This document shows, piece after piece, positions 8,480 through 16,858 of a stretch of DNA of 64,000 bases. Position 1 is the stretch's first letter. Each line of letters starts with the position of its first letter. Where the stretch lies: NCBI GenBank assembly GCA_020634435.1, contig JACKBS010000004.1:496001-560000 (forward strand). Reading direction: 5' to 3'. A model generated the notes under the pieces. The model saw nothing but the letters and a program-made list of their open reading frames with translations, searched no databases and was not told the DNA's origin. This DNA is from Ardenticatenaceae bacterium (GTDB lineage: Bacteria; Chloroflexota; Anaerolineae; Promineifilales; Promineifilaceae). The translations under genes and the position numbers were made by a program.

Positions 8480-9146
8480 CATTGAGATAACGGCCGTTTT
8501 CCAGACGCCATTCAACGTGGGTACGGGGGCTTTGGCCAATATTGCCACTAACCGCCCGACGATTAAAGACGGCCGTCAGCAAGCTATCATCCCTGGTTCG
8601 AGTTATAAGGGGCGTTTGCGCCACACCTGCGAGCGACTGCTGCGCACGTTGCAGCAAACAGACAGTGCTGTCTGCCAGCCGCCCGTGGCCAACCGGATGT
8701 GCCCGCTGCACGAGGCATGGCTGGGCGAGTTTTGCCCCGTTTGCCAGCTTTTTGGCTCACCACTGCGGCATAGCCCGCTCAAGTTTAGCGATCTGCATTG
8801 GCAAGAAAGCGCTGAGGCTGGCGTGCTGACCGACATTCGCACGGGTGTTTCCATCCGACGCAGCCGCCGTGTGGCTGAACCCCAGCGACTGTACGACCAG
8901 GAAGTTTTTGGCCCCCTGCCGGAGACTATTTTTAGCGGCACCATCACCGGCCATTTGCCCGATGAAGCGGGTCAGCCTTTGGCGGCGCTGCTGCTGGCTG
9001 GCTTGCGCCAGCTGCACACGGTCGGTGGTGGGCAGACGGGTGGCCTGGGGCACTGTCGGTTTACAGCCCGAATAAAAATTGATAATCGGCCGCAGGGCAA
9101 CAAATGGTATGAGGAGGGCTTAAAGCAATGGCTCGCTACGAAATAA
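8469..9146 (+). CDS. Cas7-family RAMP subunit (Csm3-like), copy 1
   Basis: The 225-residue protein has a RAMP (RRM-like) fold signature. A first strand KIDIEITAVFQTPFNVGTG is followed by AIIPGSSYKGRLRHTCE, a zinc-type pair CPLHEAW/CPVCQLFGS, and the C-terminal glycine-rich loop VGGGQTGGLG. Cas7 proteins form the crRNA-binding backbone, and some cut target RNA at six-base intervals. The start is one of two adjacent ATGs (8466 or 8469). AGGAGG at 8456-8461 fits 8469 better. An in-frame upstream extension exists but lies inside cas10 and is not credible. The gene overlaps cas10 upstream and csx10 downstream, so translation is probably coupled. Confidence 0.88.
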   Translation: MKIDIEITAVFQTPFNVGTGALANIATNRPTIKDGRQQAIIPGSSYKGRLRHTCERLLRTLQQTDSAVCQPPVANRMCPLHEAWLGEFCPVCQLFGSPLRHSPLKFSDLHWQESAEAGVLTDIRTGVSIRRSRRVAEPQRLYDQEVFGPLPETIFSGTITGHLPDEAGQPLAALLLAGLRQLHTVGGGQTGGLGHCRFTARIKIDNRPQGNKWYEEGLKQWLATK

Positions 9147-10480
9147 TCATCGAACTGCAAACACCTCTTTTGGCCGGGGAACCGCGCCAGGGCAACAGCT
9201 ACAGCTCATTTAGCTATTTGCCCGGCTCTGTGCTGCGCGGGGCTGTCGCTGAACAACTCATGGCCGCGTGGACGCCCGAGGAGCGTCAGGTTTCCCATCC
9301 AGAAGCGTGCCTCAATCCGCAAACTTGCGCATTTTGCCAGGTTTTGGGGTTGGACGATGCCGATGCGCCCCGTTTTTCAGATTGCTACCCAATCTGGCTG
9401 GAGAGTGATGAGCTGTACCTGTTTCCGCTCACAGCCAAAACCTGCAAGCGGCATGGTGGCTTTAAGGAGCCGGATGCCATTGAAGCTAGGCACGGCATTC
9501 AGGATACCCTGATTCGTTTGGTGGCTGCCAGGGATGCACAGCAGGCACATCCCGCACGATCCTACATTTACACCGCCAATTGTGCGGAATGTGGGGAAGC
9601 ATTGACAGGGCCAGGGGTAAATCATTACGGCCGTTCTGCCCAAACCTTCTACCTGGCCAATCCGCAAAACCGGCGCTTCTCGCGCACGGCCATCAACCGG
9701 CAGCGACACACGGCCCAGCACGGCCAACTGTTTACGCTGGGGGTGATGGGTGAACAAACCCGTCTCTCGGTGCCAGATTACGAATCGGTGACGACGCGGC
9801 TGAAAGGCACAATAGAAAGCGGTAATGCGCCGGAGCAGTTACTGGAGCAAACTGTGAAGCAGATTGGCTGGCTGGGCAGCGGCACTAGCCGGGGATTGGG
9901 GCAAGTGTCTCACGTGACCTTACGCAAGATTGAAGCGCCTATCGGACAAAAACCACTGTCTGCATATGGCGAACTCCTGGCAAACGACCGTTACGCAGAG
10001 ATTCTCAGTGATACGGCCGTTCCCGCCCTGGTACAGCGTATTGCTGCCTTTAACCAGGAAGTGGCCAATGAGCGGACCTTCTATAAGGCGCTAGGTATGG
10101 ATCAGGTGCTGTCTGGCAGCTGGTACTTCACCGTTGATTTACAGGCAGATGCGTATGTACGCCAATCTGGGTTGCCCACGCTGCACCTGACGCCAGAAAT
10201 GTTGCAACTGCCTCACGCTATCAGTGACTTTGTCGCCGCCGAGGCCGTTGAGCGAGGCGGCTGGTCTACCGCCTGGGGCTTACCCTTGCCCCGTCAGTTG
10301 GGCATTGCGCGTGGCAGCACTTTTCTGTTCCGCGTAGAAAATAACAGCAGTGATATTGCCAATCAGCTTTTAAACCGATTAGACCAATTAGAGCAAGAGG
10401 GCATCGGGGCAGACCGCGGCCGTGGGGCTGGGCGTCTGCTGATTTGTGCCCCTTTTCATACGGAGGTGAATCCAAAATGA
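9128..10480 (+). CDS. csx10: Csx10, type III-D Cas5-like RAMP
   Basis: This 450-residue RAMP opens with YEIIIELQTPLLAGEP and SYLPGSVLRGAVAEQL, the pattern of Csx10, which acts as the Cas5-like subunit near the 5' handle of the crRNA in type III-D complexes. It has two cysteine clusters (ACLNPQTCAFCQVLG and CAECG) that may bind zinc, and an SGTSRGLGQV glycine-rich loop near residue 257. A second RAMP-like half follows (DLQADAYVRQSGLPT, ending GADRGRGAGRL), so this looks like a two-domain RAMP. It overlaps the upstream cas7 by 19 bases and shares ATGA with the next gene. Csx10 is the main marker for subtype III-D. Confidence 0.87.
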   Translation: MARYEIIIELQTPLLAGEPRQGNSYSSFSYLPGSVLRGAVAEQLMAAWTPEERQVSHPEACLNPQTCAFCQVLGLDDADAPRFSDCYPIWLESDELYLFPLTAKTCKRHGGFKEPDAIEARHGIQDTLIRLVAARDAQQAHPARSYIYTANCAECGEALTGPGVNHYGRSAQTFYLANPQNRRFSRTAINRQRHTAQHGQLFTLGVMGEQTRLSVPDYESVTTRLKGTIESGNAPEQLLEQTVKQIGWLGSGTSRGLGQVSHVTLRKIEAPIGQKPLSAYGELLANDRYAEILSDTAVPALVQRIAAFNQEVANERTFYKALGMDQVLSGSWYFTVDLQADAYVRQSGLPTLHLTPEMLQLPHAISDFVAAEAVERGGWSTAWGLPLPRQLGIARGSTFLFRVENNSSDIANQLLNRLDQLEQEGIGADRGRGAGRLLICAPFHTEVNPK

Positions 10481-10935
10481 GCCAAACAACCACGATGACG
10501 CAGCTCCAGCGTGAGCTGCACATTAACCGCGATATTGATCAGGCCATGAACCAGCTGCTGCCCCAGATGAAGGCGTTTATGGACGACACGCAAATCTGGA
10601 AATCTGACATGGAGCTAAACCAGCTGCAAAACTTACTTTCCACCGCGCAAGATACGCAAAGTGTGGAGGTAGTCAAAAACTTTATCTATTACCAGATGGG
10701 GCGTGACAATCGGGGCAGTTCCTGGCGCAAAAGTGAGCGAAACCAACCTTCATTCGGTGATCGTTTGATTCAGGCGTTAGATGAGTTGCGAGATACGGCA
10801 GTTCTCATCACCGAAGCATATGGCGGCCAGACTGGCGACATTGACAAAGCGTGGATGAACCTGACTCGGCTCTATCTGGGCAATCTGCGCCGCTACTTCT
10901 ACTACCACAAGCGCACTGGCTCGGGAGGCAGATAA
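10477..10935 (+). CDS. cas11: Small subunit of the type III complex (Cas11/Csm2-like)
   Basis: The 152-residue product is predicted to be almost all helical, without cysteines or extended strand patterns. It has a helix such as LIQALDELRDTAVLITEAY and a C-terminal basic stretch ending YLGNLRRYFYYHKRTG. Size and position, directly after csx10 and before a cas7, match the small subunits that line the target strand in type III complexes. The ATG overlaps the csx10 stop (ATGA), and GGAGGTGAA provides a strong ribosome site. Sequence conservation in this family is low, so the call leans on length, helicity and context. Confidence 0.78.
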   Translation: MSQTTTMTQLQRELHINRDIDQAMNQLLPQMKAFMDDTQIWKSDMELNQLQNLLSTAQDTQSVEVVKNFIYYQMGRDNRGSSWRKSERNQPSFGDRLIQALDELRDTAVLITEAYGGQTGDIDKAWMNLTRLYLGNLRRYFYYHKRTGSGGR

Positions 10936-10936
10936 G

Positions 10937-11752
10937 ATGAGCACGACACAAGATTTCACCACGTTTGGCAGTTGGCTCAAGCTAACGGGTCAGCTAGAGC
11001 TGGTTACCCCGCTGCGCATCGGCGCGGGGCAGGGGGATGAGTTTGGCTTGGCCGACATCGCCGTCGTCAAAAATCGGCAGGGGGAACCGTATATTCCCGG
11101 TTCATCCTTCAAGGGCGTTTTGCGCTCCTCGATTGAGGCCTTTTTGCGCACGATCGATCCCAATTTGGCCTGCCTTTGCGTGACCACACAGACCGGTTTT
11201 GATTGTCCGACGACAAAATCTCCAGAAGATCTGGAAGCGTATCTGGCCAAGTTCAAAGATGAAGACGATATGTACCTGAATGGCACCTGCCGCGTCTGCC
11301 AGGTTTTTGGCTCCTCTGGCCTCGCTTCCAAAGTGCAGATTCCTGACCTGCGTCTGGCGGAAAAGTGGTTGGGGCCATACCAATTGCGCAACGGCGTTTC
11401 CATTGACCGCGACACAGAAACGGCCGCTGCCCAAAGACTATTTACCATCGAAGCTGTGCCCGCCGGAACCCGCTTTACCTTTGAGCTGCTCATTGAAAAT
11501 GGCACTCCCGCTGACCAGGGGCTGGTGCTGCTGGGGCTGCGTGCCTTTGAGCAGGGCATGGTGGCACTTGGTGGAGCCACTTCCCGAGGTCTGGGGCAGG
11601 TAAAACTCACCGTCGATCACTGTGAAGAAGTATCAAACGATCCTAAGGCATTGTTTGACTTTTTAGTAAGCGGCACCGCACAAGAAGTAGATGAACAGGC
11701 CCGCACTGCCAAAATTCAGGCGCTGCGGCAGGAGGTAATGCCCCATGCATAA
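10937..11752 (+). CDS. Cas7-family RAMP subunit (Csm3-like), copy 2
   Basis: The 271-residue RAMP has the first strand KLTGQLELVTPLRIGAG, then GLADIAVVKNRQGEPYIPGSSFKG. An aspartate at the position of the target-RNA-cutting residue of Csm3 (LADIAV) appears retained, so this copy may be a slicer subunit. A cysteine set (CLCVTTQTGFDC and CRVCQVFGSS) sits before a strand QLRNGVSIDRDTETA. The C-terminal loop is ALGGATSRGLGQV. It starts one base after the small-subunit stop, with GGGAGG upstream, and overlaps the next RAMP by eight bases. Confidence 0.88.
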   Translation: MSTTQDFTTFGSWLKLTGQLELVTPLRIGAGQGDEFGLADIAVVKNRQGEPYIPGSSFKGVLRSSIEAFLRTIDPNLACLCVTTQTGFDCPTTKSPEDLEAYLAKFKDEDDMYLNGTCRVCQVFGSSGLASKVQIPDLRLAEKWLGPYQLRNGVSIDRDTETAAAQRLFTIEAVPAGTRFTFELLIENGTPADQGLVLLGLRAFEQGMVALGGATSRGLGQVKLTVDHCEEVSNDPKALFDFLVSGTAQEVDEQARTAKIQALRQEVMPHA

Positions 11753-12764
11753 GCGACGTTTTAACGAATTTACGCTCACTTTTGCGCTGCGGCCGCAGGG
11801 ACCGCTATTGATTAAATCTGGACAGGAAAGTGGGGCCGATCCTACCCTGCTGGATATGAATTTTGTACGTACAGACCATGCCCAATTAGGCAAAACCGTC
11901 TTTTTACCTGGCTCTAGCCTAAAGGGTACGATGCGCAGCTACGCAGAAAAGATTGCCCGCACCCTGGCAGCGGAGTACGAAAATCAACTGCCGCCGCTGA
12001 GCTGTAATCCACTGACGCGTAGTGACAAACCGGGTGATCAGTACAATTGTGGTTATGCTGCTGAACAAAAGAAGTTGGAGGGAGGTGCGAAAGTTCACAA
12101 ACATGCCTGCCCCATTTGCCGCACTTTTGGCAACACCACGCTGGCGGCTCACCTGCGCCTGGCAGATGCCTACCCGCAAAACCCGCTGCTGACGGAAGAT
12201 GCCGATCTGTTCCATCAAACCAACCACACCAGCCCCCGGGATGGCGTGGCGATTGACCGCATTTCCGGTTCCGTAGCGCATGGCCCGTTTACGCTGGAAG
12301 TGGTGACGCAGGGCGCGTTTTACACCAGCTTTACCCTGCACAACTTTCAGCTGTGGCAGCTCGGGCTGCTGGCGATTGTACTGCGCGACATTGGCCAGGG
12401 TCGTGTGCCTATGGGCTTTGCCAAGTCGCGGGGGCTGGGGCGGATGGAAATTGAATATCTGGCGGCGGAGATTAGCTACCCGGCCCGGTTCAGTAGCCAG
12501 GAAGGGGCGTTTGATTTTGCGGCGAATGTGTACGATGTGAGCCAGTTCATGAATGTAAAAGCTGGCAATAATCCATATGATTATTTTCCTGTTGAGGAAG
12601 CCATCGGGATGCCAGCCGGTGGAGAATTGGTGGAAGATGGCAGTTACGGCCGTATCGCCACCCGTCTCGCTGGAGAGCAAATTGACCAACTATGGCGGGC
12701 TGCGGTGCCGTATTGGGCTGACTTCGTGCAGAACTGGCCGCAGGAGGCAACTCATGCCTCATAA
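11745..12764 (+). CDS. Cas7-family RAMP subunit, copy 3
   Basis: The 339-residue protein has the RAMP layout. LTFALRPQGPLLIKSGQE is followed by a variable DMNFVRTDHA and VFLPGSSLKGTMRSYAEKI. A long cysteine-containing insertion (CNPLT, NCGY, HACPICRTFGN) follows, then DGVAIDRISGSVAHG and the glycine-rich loop PMGFAKSRGLGRM. Compared with copy 2 it has a longer zinc insertion and a C-terminal tail of about 75 residues. As a backbone subunit it probably occupies a distinct slot on the crRNA. It overlaps both neighbours. Confidence 0.86.
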   Translation: MHKRRFNEFTLTFALRPQGPLLIKSGQESGADPTLLDMNFVRTDHAQLGKTVFLPGSSLKGTMRSYAEKIARTLAAEYENQLPPLSCNPLTRSDKPGDQYNCGYAAEQKKLEGGAKVHKHACPICRTFGNTTLAAHLRLADAYPQNPLLTEDADLFHQTNHTSPRDGVAIDRISGSVAHGPFTLEVVTQGAFYTSFTLHNFQLWQLGLLAIVLRDIGQGRVPMGFAKSRGLGRMEIEYLAAEISYPARFSSQEGAFDFAANVYDVSQFMNVKAGNNPYDYFPVEEAIGMPAGGELVEDGSYGRIATRLAGEQIDQLWRAAVPYWADFVQNWPQEATHAS

Positions 12765-13320
12765 CGCCTATGTTTACTTTTGTGGTGGGGTGAACCAGGC
12801 AGAGCGGGACCGCTGGTTAAATCAGCTGTTGGATGCACAGTGCTGCGTTATTCATCACACCGTCAGCCGCATTCGGTTTGAGCAGTGGCCACAAACCGAG
12901 CTGGATGCGCACGGACAGGCGTTTGGTGCCAAGCTGGAATTGCGCTGGTCGCCTGCCGGGAATGGGTTTGATCTGCTGGTGATTAGCGATGAACCGTTGG
13001 CTGGCCTGGATGTCTCGCTCTGGGAGCAGATTGCGCTAGAGCGGGATAGCGAGGCTGGCACTCCCCGCATTTTTTTGTGGGGGACGCATTGGGCCAGTCT
13101 GGTGGGTGCCGAAAAAGCGCAGACGGCGAACCTGGATGGCTGGGTGCAGGCTGGTATTCAGACAGAGCTGCATTACCCACTGTCTGCCAGTGCCAGCGAT
13201 GGTGCCGTGCAGGTGAGTACCCGGCAGTATCGGCGGCAGGGCGTGCCTTGCCTCACCCGCTTTGTGCGCATTTTGGCCGCGCCGGAACCGGGCCAACAGG
13301 AGGTGAATGATGGGTCATAG
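12754..13320 (+). CDS. csx19: Csx19-like type III-D accessory protein
   Basis: The 188-residue product shows features I associate with Csx19 (TIGR03984), a protein found only with type III-D loci. These include an early charged region, a strand FGAKLELRWSPAGNGFDLLV, a conserved RIFLWGTHWASL near residue 110, then WVQAGIQTELHYPL and a C-terminal RQYRRQGVPCLTRFVRI. Its biochemical role is not established, but it is considered part of or bound to the effector complex. The ATG at 12754 follows CAGGAGG at good spacing and overlaps the previous stop by 11 bases. An in-frame upstream extension lies inside the previous cas7 and is rejected. Confidence 0.75.
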   Translation: MPHNAYVYFCGGVNQAERDRWLNQLLDAQCCVIHHTVSRIRFEQWPQTELDAHGQAFGAKLELRWSPAGNGFDLLVISDEPLAGLDVSLWEQIALERDSEAGTPRIFLWGTHWASLVGAEKAQTANLDGWVQAGIQTELHYPLSASASDGAVQVSTRQYRRQGVPCLTRFVRILAAPEPGQQEVNDGS

Positions 13321-14305
13321 GAGAGAACAACCGCAGTTCCCCAAGCCGTATGATTTTGTGCCCTTTACCGAGCAGCAAGACCAGCAACGGCCGTTTGGAC
13401 ATCAAGCGTTCCATCTACAAGACACCCTTTCTGGTCGGGTGGTAGTGACCATTGAATTGCAAACGCTGCTGCACATCAGCTCTGGCAGTTATGCGTTGTC
13501 TGAGGATTTAGGGCTGAAGGCCGGGTTTGTCATTAAAGATATGTACAAAGTGCTGCGCAATGGCATTGCGGTGCCCGCGATACCGGGTTCAACGTTGAAG
13601 GGTGGCGTACGCACGCTGGTGGAGGCGGTGACCAACTCCTGCCTGATCGCCGTACCGGGCAAACTGCGGCGCAAGCTGCCACGCAGCCAGGGCCGATCCT
13701 GCGGGGGCAATCAGCTATGTCCGGCCTGTGCCCTGTTTGGGGCGATGGGCCAGCTAGCCCGCGTTAGCTTTAGCGATGCGCTGTTTGTCTCTGGTGATTC
13801 GGAGATTTTTAGGCTGCCATCGCTGTATCGCACCCGTGCCGAGGATAGCTACCAATATGTTGATGCGAACGACAGGCTGAAGGGGCGCAAATTTTACCTG
13901 CACGGCATTCCGCAAAGGCACCGCGAGGGTGGGTATGCGGAAGCGATCAAGGCGGGCAGCGTGCTGCGTGGCAACATTGACTTTACAAACCTGACGCCAG
14001 CCGAGCTGGGGCTGCTTTGCTTTGGCCTGGGGCTGGACAACAGCTTCCAACTGGCGCTAGGGGGTGGCAAGCCACTGGCGATGGGGCGCGTCAAAATCAC
14101 GGCACAAGAGCTTCAATTGCAGCAGACCGCTTCGTTTTTAGAATACGAGACGGGCAATGCGGTGCTGGCCGGGAATGTGTTGACAACGGCCGTTGCCGAT
14201 TACATTACCCAGGCCGACCCGCTCCTCCAGGATGTGCAGTTGGAAGCCGTGCGGCGCATTCTGGACCCCAACAACCAACGGCCCGCACCGACGGGGACAT
14301 ACTGA
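13310..14305 (+). CDS. Cas7-family RAMP subunit, copy 4
   Basis: The 331-residue RAMP has a 45-residue lead-in, then VVVTIELQTLLHISSG, IPGSTLKGGVRTLVEAV, a cysteine pair CGGNQLCPACALFGAM, RLKGRKFYLHGIPQRHR, and the glycine-rich loop LALGGGKPLAMGRVKI near residue 260. The KFYLHG segment is shared with large RAMPs that cap type III backbones, so this could be the Csm5-like end subunit. The start is the second of two adjacent ATGs, six bases after AGGAGG. It overlaps csx19 and shares TGATG with the next small gene. Confidence 0.84.
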   Translation: MGHRREQPQFPKPYDFVPFTEQQDQQRPFGHQAFHLQDTLSGRVVVTIELQTLLHISSGSYALSEDLGLKAGFVIKDMYKVLRNGIAVPAIPGSTLKGGVRTLVEAVTNSCLIAVPGKLRRKLPRSQGRSCGGNQLCPACALFGAMGQLARVSFSDALFVSGDSEIFRLPSLYRTRAEDSYQYVDANDRLKGRKFYLHGIPQRHREGGYAEAIKAGSVLRGNIDFTNLTPAELGLLCFGLGLDNSFQLALGGGKPLAMGRVKITAQELQLQQTASFLEYETGNAVLAGNVLTTAVADYITQADPLLQDVQLEAVRRILDPNNQRPAPTGTY

Positions 14306-14649
14306 TGAAAAAAGAACCAACACCCGAACTGGAACTGACCGCCGACGAGTGGCAAAGGGCGCGTGCCCTGGCTCACGCTTTGGTCCAAAACAGCGATCGG
14401 AATGAGTTTGGCAAGGTAGTGACCTATTTGCGCCGGACCAACAGCGTGGCCAAAACGGCCGAATTGCTCAAGCGGCTGCCCAACGCCAAATTCAACCACA
14501 GCAACAAAACCCAGCGCTACTTCATGCAGATGCGCGACGCGATTGCCACGCATCTGGATGGGTTACCGCGCCAACGGGCTATCCTGATTGCCTTTTGGGC
14601 CTTTCGCCTGATGACCTACCTGAATACGACGCGGCCAAGCCGAAGGTGA
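14305..14649 (+). CDS. Small helical protein of the cas operon, unknown
   Basis: The 114-residue product starts on an ATG that overlaps the previous cas7 stop (TGATG), so it is translationally coupled to the complex. It is predicted to be mostly helical: ADEWQRARALAHALVQNS, FGKVVTYLRRT, VAKTAELLKRLP, and a C-terminal ATHLDGLPRQRAILIAFWAFRLM. The protein is basic (LKRLPNAKFNHSNKTQRYF), which fits nucleic-acid contact. I do not recognise a family. It could be a second small subunit or an accessory RNA-binding factor. Upstream in-frame codons lie inside the cas7 gene and are not used. Confidence 0.6.
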   Translation: MKKEPTPELELTADEWQRARALAHALVQNSDRNEFGKVVTYLRRTNSVAKTAELLKRLPNAKFNHSNKTQRYFMQMRDAIATHLDGLPRQRAILIAFWAFRLMTYLNTTRPSRR

Positions 14650-14693
14650 TCTGGCGATTTGCCTACGATCGCGCAGGTGGGCGTCCGGCAGAT

Positions 14694-14718
14694 GGATGCC
14701 CGCCTGCGCGGGCATGAC
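14694..14718. repeat. Dispersed GCCCGC..GCGGGC palindrome
   Basis: A hairpin with arms GCCCGC and GCGGGC followed by ATGAC sits in the 90-base gap before the CARF effector. The same element recurs at 33727-33792 and 45681-45706, always in gaps, so it is a dispersed REP-like sequence rather than a gene-specific site. Confidence 0.6.
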
Positions 14719-14739
14719 AGGAGAACAAATGGAGGATCG

Positions 14740-16032
14740 ATGCCAAAACAAATCTTGATTTCAACCTTGGGCCTATCGCCGGGTGTGGTGACAGGGGCTT
14801 ACTTCCTTTTGGAGCGCGAAGGCTACGGCCGTATTGACCAAATTGTCGCCATTACCAGCAAAAGCGGCAGTGCGAATGTGTGCAAAGAGATGATCAATGC
14901 CACCTTCGACCTGCTGGATGAGCGGCCCGACTACCTTCAACTAACAGCCATCCAAGCCGAAACGGTACATGACGCGCAAATGTCGCAGAAGTTCACCGAT
15001 TTTGTCCTGAAGAAGCTGCAAGAATACGGCCGTTCCCACGACAAACTGTTCATCAACGTCAGTGGCGGGCGTAAAAGCATGGTGGCTGGGACGATAACGG
15101 CCGTACAAAAATTCCTGGCGCTGAACCCCAAGCGTATCGATGACGTGCATGTCTTTCATCTGGAACTGCTGGATGATAGCATTGAAGCCAATGGCATTGT
15201 GACAAACCTGAGCAAGCTGCCGTTTGCTGAGCGTCAACTGTACATGAACCCACCTGTGGGGGTGATGTCCTTGATTGAGCTACCCATTTTGCCCTTGCTT
15301 ACCAAGCCGAGGGAACTTTGGGGCACGCTGTTTGAGTACGCTGTGGGGGCATACCTGTTGGAGCAGCCTGACTTTAATAACGTCCGTTTTCATTTTTACC
15401 CCGCTGCCTGGCAAGGGAAAAAAGGGTTAGGTGAAGTGGATGTGTATGCCGTGCAGACGGAACCGGGAGAGGGCTGGCCTTATGTGCTCGATCGATCCCG
15501 ACTGCTGACGCTGCTGACGCAGCGCTTTAACCTGGGTGAACTGTATTCACTCACGTGGGATTTGGCGATCGAGCCAGATGAGGTGGGCGGTGATACGCGT
15601 ACGCTGTATGCCCAAAACCTGATTAGCTACCTGCAACGGCGGGAAATACTGCCCGATTTGCTGGCGGCGTGTCAGGAAAAGCGGCGCAAAGGGGCTAAAG
15701 AGGGTGAAGATACAAATTGGCATACGGCCGTTCAACAGCTCCCCCTTCTTTTGGTGGAATGCAAACTGCGCGAAGAACAGCCAGAGAATCGCCCGGTTAC
15801 GCACAAAGAGGTGCAAAAGTTGGTGAACAAAATGCAAGCGCTGCAAACGGCCGAATCGCGGCAGGTAGATGGCTGGCTGGTGAGCAATACCCATCTGGTG
15901 GAGCCGGAGGCGCTGGAATTGGTCCAGGCCCACGGCGTGCAGCTGTGGCAGGCCACTTTGCCAGCGAACTGGCAAGAGATGCCCGATTGGCCAATCAACC
16001 AGCTTACACCCATCGAAACGCTTTGGGCCTAA
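14740..16032 (+). CDS. CARF domain fused to a PD-(D/E)XK nuclease
   Basis: Residues ~1-170 form a CARF domain: ILISTLGLSPGVVTGAYFLL, VAITSKSGSANV, and INVSGGRKSMVAGT near residue 108. The C-terminal half looks like a restriction-type nuclease. GLGEVDVYAVQ near residue 231 supplies an acidic residue, and LLLVECKLREE near residue 339 supplies the E-X-K pair. VTHKEVQKLVNKM and a final DGWLVSNTHLVEP / HGVQLW unit follow, a pattern seen in Mrr-like nucleases. About 108 residues separate the aspartate from ECK, far more than usual. The protein is probably activated by the cyclic oligoadenylate made by Cas10 and then cuts DNA or RNA. The ATG at 14740 follows GGAGG. In-frame codons upstream run through a dispersed repeat and are rejected. 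Confidence 0.82.
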   Translation: MPKQILISTLGLSPGVVTGAYFLLEREGYGRIDQIVAITSKSGSANVCKEMINATFDLLDERPDYLQLTAIQAETVHDAQMSQKFTDFVLKKLQEYGRSHDKLFINVSGGRKSMVAGTITAVQKFLALNPKRIDDVHVFHLELLDDSIEANGIVTNLSKLPFAERQLYMNPPVGVMSLIELPILPLLTKPRELWGTLFEYAVGAYLLEQPDFNNVRFHFYPAAWQGKKGLGEVDVYAVQTEPGEGWPYVLDRSRLLTLLTQRFNLGELYSLTWDLAIEPDEVGGDTRTLYAQNLISYLQRREILPDLLAACQEKRRKGAKEGEDTNWHTAVQQLPLLLVECKLREEQPENRPVTHKEVQKLVNKMQALQTAESRQVDGWLVSNTHLVEPEALELVQAHGVQLWQATLPANWQEMPDWPINQLTPIETLWA

Positions 16033-16054
16033 AAGACAATGAATATTGATCGTG

Positions 16055-16075
16055 GGTCGGATTGCCAATCCGACC
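16055..16075 (+). terminator. Perfect hairpin before cas6
   Basis: Arms GGTCGGATTG and its exact complement, around a single base, are followed by TGCATTTTT. The 10-bp stem and T-run could act as a partial terminator or as an RNA-stability element between the CARF effector and cas6. The sequence also resembles dispersed REP hairpins, so its role is uncertain. Confidence 0.5.
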
Positions 16076-16096
16076 TGCATTTTTAGAGGAACAACC

Positions 16097-16858
16097 ATGA
16101 TTCAACAACTGGACGTAATCTTCGCGACGAAAGAGGCTCAGCCGGGGCTGAACAGCCGCCAGATAACGGGCGTGGGCCTGCATGGCCTGCTGTTCAAAAC
16201 CGTTTTGCCTGCCTACAGCAGCCACGAAGCCGATTGGCTGCACAACCACCAGGCACCCAAACCGTTTGCCATGGCCCCGCTGTACAGCGCCGAGCGACAA
16301 ATCACCGGCCTGCGCCTGGCGGCGCTCAACTGCCGTACTGCTGAACTGATGGTCCACGCCTGGGAGCAAACGGCCGAAAAGCAGCAAGAATTGGCCCTGG
16401 GACGGCAGCAGTTTCAGGTAGCCGCAGTGGCCGTTCAGCCAGAGCTGAGTTTTAGCGGCCTGCTGCAACAGGCCCGACCCCACCAGTGGCAAAAGCTCTG
16501 GTTCAAAACTCCGTGCACCTTCCGACAGGGACCGGGGGCGCTGCCGCTGCCGCTGCCCTACAACGTTTACCAGCGGCCTGTAGAGGTATGGCAGCAGTAC
16601 GCGCCGCCTTCGCTGCGGCTGCCTGCCGATTGGCTGGAATGGTGCGCCCAAAACGTCTTTGTTGTGCAGCACAACATCCGCACGGTGCCCATGCTGGTGG
16701 GCCAGCGGCGAAAGATGAGCGGCTTTGTGGGCCAGGTGCGTCTGGAGGCCGTGAGCCAGGATGACACATATCTGCGCCTGTGGCACGCGCTGACCCACCT
16801 GCTGCACCACTGCGGCACCGGCTACAAAACCACAATGGGCTTTGGCGCGGTTGCCTAG
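16097..16858 (+). CDS. cas6: Cas6 endoribonuclease for CRISPR repeat processing
   Basis: The 253-residue protein has the Cas6 layout: two RRM-like halves, an N-terminal strand VIFATKEAQ, a GLHGLLFKTVLP segment, and a glycine-rich C terminus HHCGTGYKTTMGFGAVA that contacts the RNA backbone. Cas6 cuts precursor crRNA inside the repeat to leave the 8-base 5' tag. A histidine near residue 29 (GLHG), or one of those near the C terminus, could be catalytic. It is the last gene of the operon, and array 2 begins 68 bases after its stop. The ATG at 16097 follows AGAGGAAC. Confidence 0.85.
   Translation: MIQQLDVIFATKEAQPGLNSRQITGVGLHGLLFKTVLPAYSSHEADWLHNHQAPKPFAMAPLYSAERQITGLRLAALNCRTAELMVHAWEQTAEKQQELALGRQQFQVAAVAVQPELSFSGLLQQARPHQWQKLWFKTPCTFRQGPGALPLPLPYNVYQRPVEVWQQYAPPSLRLPADWLEWCAQNVFVVQHNIRTVPMLVGQRRKMSGFVGQVRLEAVSQDDTYLRLWHALTHLLHHCGTGYKTTMGFGAVA

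Noticed and set aside
9377..9757. Long antisense frame in csx10
   Set aside because: The coding strand has clear RAMP motifs, and the antisense frame has no start signal.
12577..12753. In-frame extension upstream of csx19
   Set aside because: It is inside the third Cas7 gene, and the ATG at 12754 has a ribosome site.
14017..14304. In-frame extension upstream of the small helical protein
   Set aside because: It is within the fourth Cas7 gene and has a low-complexity translation.
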